From: Hydractinia symbiolongicarpus
Lineage: Eukaryota; Cnidaria; Hydrozoa; Anthoathecata; Hydractiniidae
Direction of reading: 5' to 3'
DNA length: 64,000 nt
Assembly (NCBI RefSeq): GCF_029227915.1
Contig: NC_079887.1
Span: 25,667,650 to 25,731,649 of the forward strand
The first letter of the stretch is position 1, and each line of letters opens with the position of its first letter. Below are positions 39,049 to 51,834 of this stretch, piece by piece. Made by a program: the position numbers and the translations under genes. The notes under the pieces are model-generated. The model was not told the DNA's origin and did not search any database. It worked only from the letters and a program-made list of their open reading frames with translations.

Positions 39049-40268
39049 GTTCGGGAAATGAGTTTACACCCTGGGTACTTTCTTTGTATACTTTTGACTA
39101 TACGGGCCGAGTCCGGGATTTACGGGAAATCGCAGGTTTTCGTTTGCCGGCGATTAAACTTCTTTTATTCAGCGTCTCATCAAAAATGAAAACATTTTTG
39201 AAAACTACAAGTCTCATGCGTTTTAGTGGTGAAAAAAATAATTTAAAAATTCGTTAGGGAAATGAGTTTACTCACTGGGTACTTTCTTTGCATACATTTG
39301 ACTATACGAGCCGAGACCGGGATTTACGGGAAATCGCGGGTTTTCGTTTGCCGGCGATTAAACTTCTTTTATTCAGCGTCTCATCAAAAATGAAAACATT
39401 TTTAAAAACTACAAGTCTCATGGGCTTTAGTGGTAAAATATAAATTTAAAAAATCGTTTGGGAAATGAGTTTACTCCCTGGGTACTTTCTTTGTATACTT
39501 TTGACTATACGGGCCGAGTCCGGGATTTACGGGAAATCGCAGGTTTTCGTTTGCCGGCGATTAAACTTCTTTTATTCAGTGTCTCATCAAAAATGAAAAC
39601 ATTTCTAAAAACTACAAGTCTCATGCGTTTTAGTGGTGAAAAAATAATTTAAAAAATCGTTCGGGAAATGAGTTTACACCCTGGGTACTTTCTTTGTATA
39701 CTTTTGACTATACGGGCCGAGTCCGGGATTTACGGGAAATCGCAGGTTTTCGTTTGCCGGCGATTAAACTTCTTTTATTCAGCGTCTCATCAAAAATGAA
39801 AACATTTTTGAAAACTACAAGTCTCATGCGTTTTAGTGGTGAAAAAAATAATTTAAAAATTCGTTAGGGAAATGAGTTTACTCACTGGGTACTTTCTTTG
39901 CATACATTTGACTATACGAGCCGAGACCGGGATTTACGGGAAATCGCGGGTTTTCGTTTGCCGGCGATTAAACTTCTTTTATTCAGCGTCTCATCAAAAA
40001 TGAAAACATTTTTAAAAACTACAAGTCTCATGGGCTTTAGTGGTAAAATATAAATTTAAAAAATCGTTTGGGAAATGAGTTTACTCCCTGGGTACTTTCT
40101 TTGTATACTTTTGACTATACGGGCCGAGTCCGGGATTTACGGGAAATCGCAGGTTTTCGTTTGCCGGCGATTAAACTTCTTTTATTCAGTGTCTCATCAA
40201 AAATGAAAACATTTTTTAAAACTACAAGTCTCATGCGTTTTAGTGGTGAAAAAATAATTTAAAAATTC
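39049..40268 (+). repeat. tandem duplication of a 610-bp trimer
   Basis: Two copies, 39049-39658 and 39659-40268, of the order b'-k-a. The private marker ctttgcatacatttg lies at positions 610 bp apart (catacatttg at 39291 and 39901). The trimers differ mainly in the last tail, acatttctaaaaac against acattttttaaaac. Confidence 0.9.
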
Positions 40269-43200
40269 GTTCGGGAAATGAGTTTACTTACTGGGTACTT
40301 TCTTTGTATACTTTTGACTATACGGGCCGAGTCCGGGATTTACGGGAAATCGCAGGTTTTCGTTTGCCGGCGTGTAAACTTCTTTTATTCAGCGTCTCAT
40401 CAAGAATGAAAACATTTTTGAAAACTACAAGTCTCATGCGTTTTAGTGGTGAAAAAATAATTTAAAAAATCGTTCGGGAAATGAGTTTACTCCCTGGGTA
40501 CTTTCTTTGTATGCTTTTGACTATGCGGGCCGAGTCCGGGGTTTACGGGAAATGGCGGAATTTCGTTTGCCGGCGATTAAACCACTTTCATTAATCTTCT
40601 CATCAAAAATGAAAACATTTTTGAAAACTACAAGTCTCATGCGTTTTAGTGGTGAAAAAATAATTTAAAAATTCGTTCGGGAAATGAGTTTACGCACTGG
40701 GTACTTTCCTTGTATACTTTTGACTATACGGGCCGAGTCCGGGATTTACGGGAAATCGCGGGTTTTCGTTTGCCGGCGATTAAACTTCTTTTATTCAGCG
40801 TCTCATCAAAAATGAAAACATTTTTGAAAACTACAAGTCTCAAGCATTTTAGTGGTGAAAAGATAATTTAAAAAATCGTTTTGGAAATGAGTTTACTCAC
40901 AGGGTACTTTCTTTGTAAACATTCGACTATTCGGGCCAAGCCCGGGGTTTACGGGAGATCGCGGGTTTTCGTTTGCCGGCGATTAAACAACTTTCATTAA
41001 GCGTCTCATCAAAAATGAAAACATTTCTGAAAACTACAAGTCTCATGCGTTTTAGTGGTGAAAAAATAATTTAAAAATTCGTTCGGGAAATGAGTTTACT
41101 CACTGGGTAATTTCCTTGTATACTTTTGACTATACGGGCCGAGTTCGGGATTTACGGGAAATCGCGGGTTTTCGTTTGCCGGCGATTAAACTTCTTTTAT
41201 TCTGCGTCTCATCAAAAATGAAAACATTTCTAAAAACTACAAGTCTCATGCGTTTTAGTGGTGAAAAATTAATTTAAAAAATCGTTCGGGAAATGAGTTT
41301 ACACCCTGGGTACTTTTTTTGTATACTTTTGACTATACGGGCCGAGTCCGGGATTTACGGGAAATCGCAGGTTTTCGTTTGCCGGCGATTAAACTTCTTT
41401 TATTCAGCGTCTCATCAAAAATGAAAACATTTTTGAAAACTACAAGTCTCATGCGTTTTAGTGGTGAAAAAAATAATTTAAAAATTCGTTAGGGAAATGA
41501 GTTTACTCACTGGGTACTTTCCTTGTAAACATTTGACTATACGAGCCGAGACCGGGATTTACGGGAAATCGCGGGTTTTCGTTTGCCGGCGATTAAACTT
41601 CTTTTATTCAGCGTCTCATCAAAAATGAAAACATTTTTAAAAACTACAAGTCTCATGGGCTTTAGTGGTAAAATATAAATTTAAAAAATCGTTTGGGAAA
41701 TGAGTTTACTCCCTGGGTACTTTCCTTGTATACTTTTGACTATACGGGCCGAGTCCGGGATTTACGGCAAATCGCAGGTTTTCGTTTGCCGGCGATTAAA
41801 CCACTTTCATTAAGCGTCTCACCAAAAATGAAAAGATTTCTAAAAACTACAAGTCTCATGCGTTTTAGTAGTGAAAAAATAATTTAAAAAATCGTTCGGG
41901 AAATGAGTTTACTCCCTGGGTACTATCTTTGTATACTTTTGACTATACGGGCCAAGCCGGGATTTACTGGAAATCGCAGGTTTTCGTTTGCCGGCGATTA
42001 AACCACTTTCATTAAGCGTCTCATCAAAAATGAAAACATTTTTAAAAACTACAAGTCTCATGGGCTTTAGTGGTAAAATATAAATTTAAAAAATCGTTTG
42101 GGAAATGAGTTTACACCCTGGGTACTTTCTTTGTATACTTTTGACTATACGGGCCGAGTCCGGGATTTACGGCAAATCGCAGGTTTTCGTTTGCCAGCGA
42201 TTAAACCACTTTCATTAAGCGTCTCACCAAAAATGAAAAGATTTCTAAAAACTACAAGTCTCATGGGCTTTAGTGGTGAAAAAATAATTTAAAATATCGT
42301 TTGGGAAATTAGTTTACTCCCTGGGTACTTTCTTTGTATACTTTTGACTATACGGGCCGAGTCCGGGATTTACGGGAAATCGCAGGTTTTCGTTTGCCGG
42401 CGATTAAACTTCTTCTATTCAGCGTCTCATCAAAAATGAATACATTTTTGAAAACTACAAGTCTCATGCGTTTTAGTGGTGAAAAAATGAATTAAAAAAT
42501 CGTTCGGGAAATGAGTTTACTCCCTGGGTACTATCTTTGTATACTTTTGACTATACGGGCCAAGCCGGGATTTACTGGAAATCGCAGGTTTTCGTTTGCC
42601 GGCGATTAAACCACTTTCATTAAGCGTCTCATTAAAAATGAAAAGATTTCGGAAAACTACAAGTCTCATGCGTTTTAGTGGTGAAAAAATAATTTAAAAA
42701 TTCGTTCGGGAAATGAGTTTACGCACTGGGTACTTTCCTTGTATACTTTTGACTATACGGGCCGAGTCCGGGATTTACGGGAAATCGCGGGTCTTCGTTT
42801 GCCGGCGATTAAACTTCTTTTATTCAGCGTCTCATCAAAAATGAAAACATTTTTGAAAACTACAAGTCTCAAGCGTTTTAGTGGTGAAAAGATAATTTAA
42901 AAAATCGTTTTGGAAATGAGTTTACTCACAGGGTACTTTCTTTGTAAACATTCGACTATTCGGGCCAAGCCCGGGGTTTACGGCAAATCGCAGGTTTTCG
43001 TTTGCCGGCGATTAAACCACTTTCATTAAGCGTCTCACCAAAAATGAAAAGACTTCTAAAAACTACAAGTCTCATGCGTTTTAGTAGTGAAAAAATAATT
43101 TAAAAAATCGTTCGGGAAATGAGTTTACTCCCTGGGTACTTTCTTTGTATACTTTTGACTATACGGGCCGAGTCCGGGATTTACGGGAAATCGCGGGTAT

Positions 43201-44530
43201 TCGTTTGCCGGCGATTAAACTTCTTTTATTCAGCGTCTCATCAAAAATGAAAACATTTTTAAAAACTATAAGTCTCATGGGCTTTAGTGGTGAAATAATA
43301 ATTTAAAAAATCGTTTGGGAAATTAGTTTACTCCCTGGGTACTTTCTTTGTATACTTTTGACTATACGGGCCGAGTCCGGGATTTACGGGAAATCGCAGG
43401 TTTTCGTTTGCCGGCGATTAAACTTCTTTTATTCAGCGTCTCATCAAAAATGAATACATTTTTGAAAACTACAAGTCTCATGCGTTTTAGTGGTGAAAAA
43501 ATGAATTAAAAAATCGTTCGGGAAACGAGTTTACTCCCTGGGTACTATCTTTGTATACTTTTGACTATACGGGCCAAGCCGGGATTTACTGGAAATCGCA
43601 GGTTTTCGTTTGCCGGCGATTAAACCACTTTCATTAAGCGTCTCATCAAAAATGAAAAGATTTCAGAAAACTACAAGTCTCATGCGTTTTAGTGGTGAAA
43701 AAATAATTTAAAAATTCGTTCGGGAAATGAGTTTACGCACTGGGTACTTTCCTTGTATACTTTTGACTATACGGGCCGAGTCCGGGATTTACGGGAAATC
43801 GCGGGTTTTCGTTTGCCGGCGATTAAACTTCTTTTATTCAGCGTCTCATCAAAAATGAAAACATTTTTGAAAACTACAAGTCTCAAGCGTTTTAGTGGTG
43901 AAAAGATAATTTAAAAAATCGTTTTGGAAATGAGTTTACTCACAGGGTACTTTCTTTGTAAACATTCGACTATTCGGGCCAAGCCCGGGGTTTACGGGAG
44001 ATCGCGGGTTTTCGTTTGCCGGCGATTAAACAACTTTCATTAGGCGTCTCATCAAAAATGAAAACATTTCTGAAAACTACAAGTCTCATGCGTTTTAGTG
44101 GTGAAAAAATAATTTAAAAATTCGTTCGGGAAATGAGTTTACTCACTGGGTAATTTCCTTGTATACTTTTGACTATACGGGCCGAGTCCAGGATTTACGG
44201 GAAATCGCGGGTTTTCGTTTGCCGGCGATTAAACTTCTTTTATTCTGCGTCTCATCAAAAATGAAAACATTTCTAAAAACTACAAGTCTCATGCGTTTTA
44301 GTGGTGAAAAATTAATTTAAAAAATCGTTCGGGAAATGAGTTTACACCCTGGGTACTTTCTTTGTATACTTTTGACTATACGGGCCGAGTCCGGGATTTA
44401 CGGGAAATCGCAGGTTTTCGTTTGCCGGCGATTAAACTTCTTTTATTCAGCGTCTCATCAAAAATGAAAACATTTTTGAAAACTACAAGTCTCATGCGTT
44501 TTAGTGGTGAAAAAAATAATTTAAAAATTC
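40269..44530 (+). repeat. 21 mixed monomers with internal 5-mer and 15-mer periodicity
   Basis: Twenty-one monomers. A marker tgaatacattttt (tacat at 42441 and 43455) shows an approximately 1014-bp 5-mer repeat. A ccttgtaaacatttg k marker (41521 and 44564) shows an approximately 3043-bp 15-mer repeat. The e copies here again have the 1-bp loss (gccaagccggg), so this stretch is related to the left part of the array. g and l monomers appear at about 40.5-40.7 kb, and h copies carry acgggagatcg. Confidence 0.78.
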
Positions 44531-45746
44531 GTTAGGGAAATGAGTTTACTCACTGGGTACTTTCCTTGTAAACATTTGACTATACGAGCCGAGACCGGGA
44601 TTTACGGGAAATCGCGGGTTTTCGTTTGCCGGCGATTAAACTTCTTTTATTCAGCGTGTCATCAAAAATGAAAACATTTTTAAAAACTACAAGTCTCATG
44701 GGTTTAGTGGTAAAATATAAATTTAAAAAATCGTTTGGGAAATGAGTTTACTCCCTGGGTACTTTCCTTGTATACTTTTGACTATACGGGCCGAGTCCGG
44801 GATTTACGGCAAATCGCAGGTTTTCGTTTGCCGCCGATTAAACCACTTTCATTAAGCGTCTCACCAAAAATGAAAAGATTTCTAAAAACTACAAGTCTCA
44901 TGCGTTTTAGTAGTGAAAAAATAATTTAAAAAATCGTTCGGGAAATGAGTTTACTCCCTGGGTACTTTCTTTGTATACTTTTGACTATACGGGCCGAGTC
45001 CGGGATTTACGGGAAATCGCGGGTATTCGTTTGCCGGTGATTAAACTTCTTTTATTCAGCGTCTCATCAAAAATGAAAACATTTTTAAAAACTATAAGTC
45101 TCATGGGCTTTAGTGGTGAAATAATAATTTAAAAAATCGTTTGGGAAATTAGTTTACTCACTGGGTACTTTCCTTGTAAACATTTGACTATACGAGCCGA
45201 GACCGGGATTTACGGGAAATCGCGGGTTTTCGTTTGCCGGCGATTAAACTTCTTTTATTCAGCGTGTCATCAAAAATGAAAACATTTTTAAAAACTACAA
45301 GTCTCATGGGTTTAGTGGTAAAATATAAATTTAAAAAATCGTTTGGGAAATGAGTTTACTCCCTGGGTACTTTCCTTGTATACTTTTGACTATACGGGCC
45401 GAGTCCGGGATTTACGGCAAATCGCAGGTTTTCGTTTGCCGCCGATTAAACCACTTTCATTAAGCGTCTCACCAAAAATGAAAAGATTTCTAAAAACTAC
45501 AAGTCTCATGCGTTTTAGTAGTGAAAAAATAATTTAAAAAATCGTTCGGGAAATGAGTTTACTCCCTGGGTACTTTCTTTGTATACTTTTGACTATACGG
45601 GCCGAGTCCGGGATTTACGGGAAATCGCGGGTATTCGTTTGCCTGCGATTAAACTTCTTTTATTCAGCGTCTCATCAAAAATGAAAACATTTTTAAAAAC
45701 TATAAGTCTCATGGGCTTTAGTGGTGAAATAATAATTTAAAAAATC
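44531..45746 (+). repeat. tandem duplication of a 608-bp trimer (k a/b c)
   Basis: Two 608-bp copies, 44531-45138 and 45139-45746. The private variants cagcgtgtcatc (gtgtc at 44656 and 45264), atgggtttagtgg, gccgccgatt and ctataagtctc occur once in each copy. The second copy begins with a d-type 5' end joined to a k-type body, so the duplication junction itself is visible at about 45150-45159. Confidence 0.92.
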
Positions 45747-47572
45747 GTTTGGGAAATTAGTTTACTCCCTGGGTACTTTCTTTGTATACTTTTGACTATA
45801 CGGGCCGAGTCCGGGATTTACGGGAAATCGCAGGTTTTCGTTTGCCGGCGATTAAACTTCTTTTATTCAGCGTCTCATCAAAAATGAATACATTTTTGAA
45901 AACTACAAGTCTCATGCGTTTTAGTGGTGAAAAAATGAATTAAAAAATCGTTCGGGAAATGAGTTTACTCCCTGGGTACTCTCTTTGTATACTTTTGACT
46001 ATACGGGCCAAGCCGGGATTTACTGGAAATCGCAGGTTTTCGTTTGCCGGCGATTAAACCACTTTCATTAAGCGTCTCATCAAAAATGAAAAGATTTCGG
46101 AAAACTACAAGTCTCATGCGTTTTAGTGGTGAAAAAATAATTTAAAAATTCGTTCGGGAAATGAGTTTACTTACTGGGTACTTTCCTTGTATACTTTTGA
46201 CTATACGGGCCGAGTCCGGGATTTACGGGAAATCGCGGGTTTTCGTTTGCCGGCGATTAACTTTCTTTTATTCAGCGTCTCATCAAAAATGAAAACATTT
46301 TTAAATACTACAAGTCTCAAGCGTTTTAGTGGTGAAAAGATAATTTAAAAAATCGTTTTGGAAATGAGTTTACTCACAGGGTACTTTCTTTGTAAACATT
46401 CGACTATTCGGGCCAAGCCCGGGGTTTACGGGAAATCGCAGGTTTTCGTTTGCCGGCGATTAAACCACTTTCATTAAGCGTCTCATCAAAAATGAAAACA
46501 TTTCTGAAAACTACAAGTCTCATGCGTTTTAGTGGTGAAAAAATAATTTAAAAATTCGTTCGGGAAATGAGTTTACTCACTGGGTACTTTCCTTGTATAC
46601 TTTTGACTATACGGGCCGAGTCCGGGATTTACGGGAAATCGCGGGTTTTCGTTTGCCGGCGATTAAACTTCTTTTATTCTGCGTCTCATCAAAAATGTAA
46701 ACATTTCTAAAAACTACAAGTCTCATGGGCTTTAGTGGTGAAATAATAATTTAAATAATCGTTTGGGAAATGAGTTTACTCCCTGGGTACTTTCTTTGTA
46801 TACTTTTGACTATACGGGCCGAGTCCGGGATTTACGGGAAATCGCAGGTTTTCGTTTGCCGGCGATTAAACTTCTTTTATTCAGCGTCTCTTCAAAAATG
46901 AAAACATTTTTGAAAACTACAAGTCTCAAGCGTTTTAGTGGTGAAAAGATAATTTAAAAAATCGTTTTGGAAATGAGTTTACTCACAGGGTACTTTCTTT
47001 GTAAACACTCGACTATTCGGGCCAAGCCCGGGCTTACGGGAAATCGCGGGTTTTCGTTTGCCGGTAATTAAACTTCTTTTATTCTGCGTCTCATCAAAAA
47101 TGAAAACATTTCTAAAAACTACAAGTCTCATGCGTTTTAGTGGTGAAAAAATAATTTAAAAATTCGTTTGGGAAATGAGTTTACTCACTGGGTACTTTCC
47201 TTGTATACTTTTGACTATACGGGCCGAGTCCGGGATTTACGGGAAATCGCAGGTTTTCGTTTGCCGGCGATTAAACTTCTTTTATTCAGCGTCTCATCAA
47301 AAATGAAAACATTTTTGAAAACTACAAGTCTCATGCGTTTTAGTGGTGAAAAAAATAATTTAAAAATTCGTTAGGGAAATGAGTTTACTCACTGGGTACT
47401 TTCCTTGTATACTTTTGACTATACGAGCCGAGACCGGGATTTACGGGAAATCGCGGGTTTTCGTTTGCCGGCGATTAAACTTCTTTTATTCAGCGTCTCA
47501 TCAAAAATGAAAACATTTTTAAAAACTACAAGTCTCATGGGCTTTAGTGGTAAAATATAAATTTAAAAAATC
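45747..47572 (+). repeat. 9 monomers (d e f h i a h i' k)
   Basis: The d-e-f string recurs here with the tgaatacattttt marker at 45889, about 2434 bp after the previous one. The second h has lost bases in the core (gccaagcccgggcttacggg). The a monomer follows a tttaaataatcg junction, as at 32.7 kb. The closing k leads into an a-type monomer again. Confidence 0.75.
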
Positions 47573-50500
47573 GTTTGGGAAATGAGTTTACTCCCTGGGT
47601 ACTTTCTTTGTATACTTTTGACTACACGGGCCGAGTCCAGGATTTACGGGAAATCGCAGGTTTTCGTTTGCCGGCGATTAAACTTCTTTTATTCAGTGTC
47701 TCATCAAAAATGAAAACATTTTTGAAAACTACAAGTCTCATGCGTTTTAGTGGTGAAAAAATAATTTAAAATATCGTTCGAGAAATGAGTTTACACCCTG
47801 GGTACTTTCTTTGTATACTTTTGACTCTGCGGGCCGAGTCCGGGATTTACGGCAAATCGCAGGTTTTCGTTTGCCGGCGATTAAACCACTTTCATTAAGC
47901 GTCTCACCAAAAATGAAAAGATTTCTAAAAACTACAAGTCTCATGCGTTTTAGTGGTGAAAAAATAATTTAAAAAATCGTTCGGGAAATGAGTTTACTCC
48001 CTGGGTACTTTCTTTGTATACTTTTGACTATACGGGCCGAGTCCAGGATTTACGGGAAATCGCGGGTATTCGTTTGCCGGCGATTAAACTTCTTTTATTC
48101 AGCGTCTCATCAAAAATGAAAACATTTTTAAAAACTACAAGTCTCATGGGGTTTAGTGGTGAAATAATAATTTAAAAAATCGTTTGGGAAATTAGTTTAC
48201 TCCCTGGGTACTTTCTTTGTATACTTTTGACTATACGGGCCGAGTCCGGGATTTACGGGAAATCGCAGGTTTTCGTTTGCCGGCGATTAAACTTCTTTTA
48301 TTCTGCGTCTCATCAAAAATGAAAACATTTCTAAAAACTACATGTCTCATGGGCTTTAGTGGTGAAATAATAATTTAAATAATCGTTTGGGAAATGAGTT
48401 TACTCCCTGGGTACTTTCTTTGTATACTTTTGACTATACGGGCCGAGTCCGGGATTTACGGGAAATCGCAGGTTTTCGTTTGCCGGCGATTAAACTTCTT
48501 TTATTCAGCGTCTCTTCAAAAATGAAAACATTTTTGAAAACTACAAGTCTCAAGCGTTTTAGTGGTGAAAAGATAATTTAAAAAATCGTTTTGGAAATGA
48601 GTTTACTCACAGGGTACTTTCTTTGTAAACATTCGACTATTCGGGCCAAGCGCGGGGTTTACGGGAAATCGCGGGTTTTCGTTTGCCGGCGATTAAACCA
48701 CTTTCATTAAGCGTCTCATCAAAAATGAAAACATTTCTGAAAACTACAAGTCTCATGCGTTTTAGTGGTGAAAAAATAATTTAAAAATTCGTTCGGGAAA
48801 TGAGTTTACTCACTGGGTACTTACCTTGTATAATTTTGACTATACGGGCCGAGTCCGGGATTTACGGGAAATCGCGGGTTTTCGTTTGCCGGTGATTAAA
48901 CTTCCTTTATTCTGCGTCTCATCAAAAATGAAAACATTTCTAAAAACTACAAGTCTCATGGGCTTTAGTGGTGAAATAATAATTTAAATAATCGTTTGGG
49001 AAATGAGTTTACTCCCTGGGTACTTTCTTTGTATACTTTTGACTATACGGGCCGAGTCCGGGATTTACGGGAAATCGCAGGTTTTCGTTTGCCGGCGATT
49101 AAACTTCTTTTATTCAGCGTCTCATCAAAAATGAAAACATTTTTGAAAACTACAAGTCTCATGCGTTTTAGTGGTGAAAAATTAATTTAAAAAATCGTTC
49201 GGGAAATGAGTTTACACCCTGGGTACTTTCTTTGTATACTTTTGACTATACGGGCCGAGTCCGGGATTTACGGGAAATCGCGGGTATTCGTTTGCCTGCG
49301 ATTAAACTTCTTTTATTCAGCGTCTCATGAAAAAGGAAAACATTTTTAAAAACTACAAGTCTCATGGGCTTTAGTGGTGAAATAATAATTTTAAAAATCG
49401 TTTGGGAAATTAGTTTACACCCTGGGTACTTTCTTTGTATACTTTTGACTATACGGGCCGAGTCCGGGATTTACGGGAAATCGCAGGTTTTCATTTGCCG
49501 GCCATTAAACTTCTTTTATTCAGCGTCTCATCAAAAATGAAAACATTTTTGAAAACTACAAGTCTCATGCGTTTTAGTGGTGAAAAAGTGAATTAAAAAA
49601 TCGCTCGGGAAATTAGTTTACTCCCTGGGTACTATCTTTGTATACTTTTGACTATACGGGCCAAGCCCGGGATTTACTGGAAATCGCAGGTTTTCGTTTG
49701 CCGGCAATTAAACCACTTTCATTAAGCGTCTTATCAAAAATGAAAAGATTTCTGAAAACTACAAGTCTCATGCGTTTTAGTGGTGAAAAAATAATTTGAA
49801 AAATCGTTTGGGAAATGAGTTTACTCCCTTGGTACTTTCTTTGTATACTTTTGACTATACGGGCCGAGTCCGGGATTTACGGGAAATTGCGGGTATTCGT
49901 TTGCCGGCGCTTAAACTTCTTTTATTCAGCGTCTCATCAAAAATGAAAACATTTTTAAAAACTACAAGTCTCATGGGCTTTAGTGGTGAAATAATAATTT
50001 AAAAAATCGTTTGGGAAATTAGTTTACTCCCTGGGTACTTTCTTTGTATACTTTTGACTATACGGGCAGAGTCCGGGATTTACGGGAAATCGCAGGTTTT
50101 CGTTTGCCGGCGATTAAACTTCTTTTATTCAGCGTCTCATCAAAAATGAAAACATTTTTGAAAACTACAAGTCTCATGCGTTTTAGCGGTGAAAAAATGA
50201 ATTAAAAAATCGTTCGGGAAATGAGTTTTCTCCCTGGGTACTATCTTTGTATACTTTTGACTATACGGGCCAAGCCCGGGATTTACGGGAAATCGCGGGT
50301 TTCGTTTGCCGGCGATTAAACTTCTTTTATTCAGCGTCTCATCAGAAATGAAAACATTTTTGAAAATTACAAGTCTTATGCGCTTTAGTGGTGAAAAAAT
50401 AATTTAAAAAATCGTTCTGGAAATGAGTTTACTTCCTTGGTACTTTCTTTGTATACATTCGACTATACGGGCCAAACCCGGGATTTACGGGAAATCGCGG

Positions 50501-50616
50501 GACTTCGTTTGCCGGCGATTAAACCTCTTTTATTAAGCGTCTCATCAAAAATGAAAACATTTTTAAAAACTACAAGTCTCATGGGCTTTAGTGGTGAAAT
50601 AATAATTTAAAAAATC
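47573..50616 (+). repeat. 15-monomer block homologous to 32.1-35 kb
   Basis: Order is a b c d a h i a b/c d e* c d' e q. The segment d-a-h-i-a-b/c matches 32.55-33.77 kb at an offset of 15628 bp (tataattttgac at 33201 and 48829). The d-e*-c-d' segment matches 34.2-35.0 kb at about 15222 bp. Relative to the left copy it has one extra c and lacks two monomers. Private changes include catgaaaaaggaaaac near 49328 and a 1-bp loss in cgggtttcg near 50300. Confidence 0.82.
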
Positions 50617-51834
50617 GTTCGGGAAATGAGTTTACACCCCGGGTACTTTCTTTGTATACTTTTGACTATACAGGCCGAGTCCGGGATTTACAGGAAATCG
50701 CAGGTTTTCGTTTGCCGGCGATTAAACCACTTTCATTAAGCGTCTCATCAAAAATGAGAAGATTTCCGAAAACTACAAGTCTCATGCGTTTTAGTGGTGA
50801 AATAATAATTTAAAAAATCGTTCGGGAAATGAGTTTACACCCCGGGTACTTTCTTTGTATACTTTTGACTATACGGGCCGAGTCCGGGATTTACAGGAAA
50901 TCGCAGGTTTTCGTTTGCCGGCGATTAAACCACTTTCATTAAGCGTCTCATCAAAAATGAAAACATTTTTGAAAACTACAAGTCTCATGCGTTTTAGTGG
51001 TGAAAAAATGAATTAAAAAATCGTTCGGGAAATGAGTTTACTCCCTGGGTACTATCTTTGTATACTTTTGACTATACGGGCCAAGCCCGGGATTTACGGG
51101 AAATCGCAGGTTTTCGTTTGCCGGCGATTAAACCACTTTCATTAAGCGTCTCATCAAAAATGAAAAGATTTCTGAAAATTACAAGTCTCATGCGTTTTAG
51201 TGGTGAAAAAATAATTTAAAAAATCGTTCGGGAAATGAGTTTACTCCCTGGGTACTTTCTTTGTATACTTTTGACTATACGGGCCGAGTCCGGGATTTAC
51301 GGGAAATCGCGGGTATTCGTTTGCCGGCGATTAAACTTCTTTTATTCAGCGTCTCATCAAAAATGAAAACATTTTTAAAAACTACAAGTCTCATGGGCTT
51401 TAGTGGTGAAATAATAATTTAAAAAATCGTTTGGGAAATTAGTTTACTCCCTGGGTACTTTCTTTTTATACTTTTGACTATACGGGCCAAGCCCGGGATT
51501 TACGGGAAATCAGAGGTTTTCGTTTGCCGGCAATTAAACCACTTTCATTAAGCGTCTCATCAAAAATGAAAAGATTTCTGAAAACTACAAGTCTCATGCG
51601 TTTTAGTGGTGAAAAAATAATTTAAAAAATCGTTCGGGAAATGAGTTTACTCCCTGGGTACTTTCTTTGTATACTTTTGACTATACGGGCCGAGTCCGGG
51701 ATTTACGGGAAATCGCGGGTATTCGTTTGCCGGCGCTTAAACTTCTTTTATTCAGCGTCTCATCAAAAATGAAAACATTTTTGAAAACTACAAGTCTCAT
51801 GGGCTTTAGTGGTGAAGTAATAATTTAAAAAATC
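50617..51834 (+). repeat. 6-monomer block s s e c d c
   Basis: Six monomers in 1218 bp. Two adjacent s monomers (acaccccggg, tttacaggaaatc) are near-identical, a direct single-monomer duplication or conversion. The order otherwise equals the s d e c d c 6-mer found twice at 56301-58736, with the first d replaced by s. The d copy has ctttttatac and ggcaattaaacc. The last c has gccggcgctt and a gaagtaataattt end. Confidence 0.83.
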
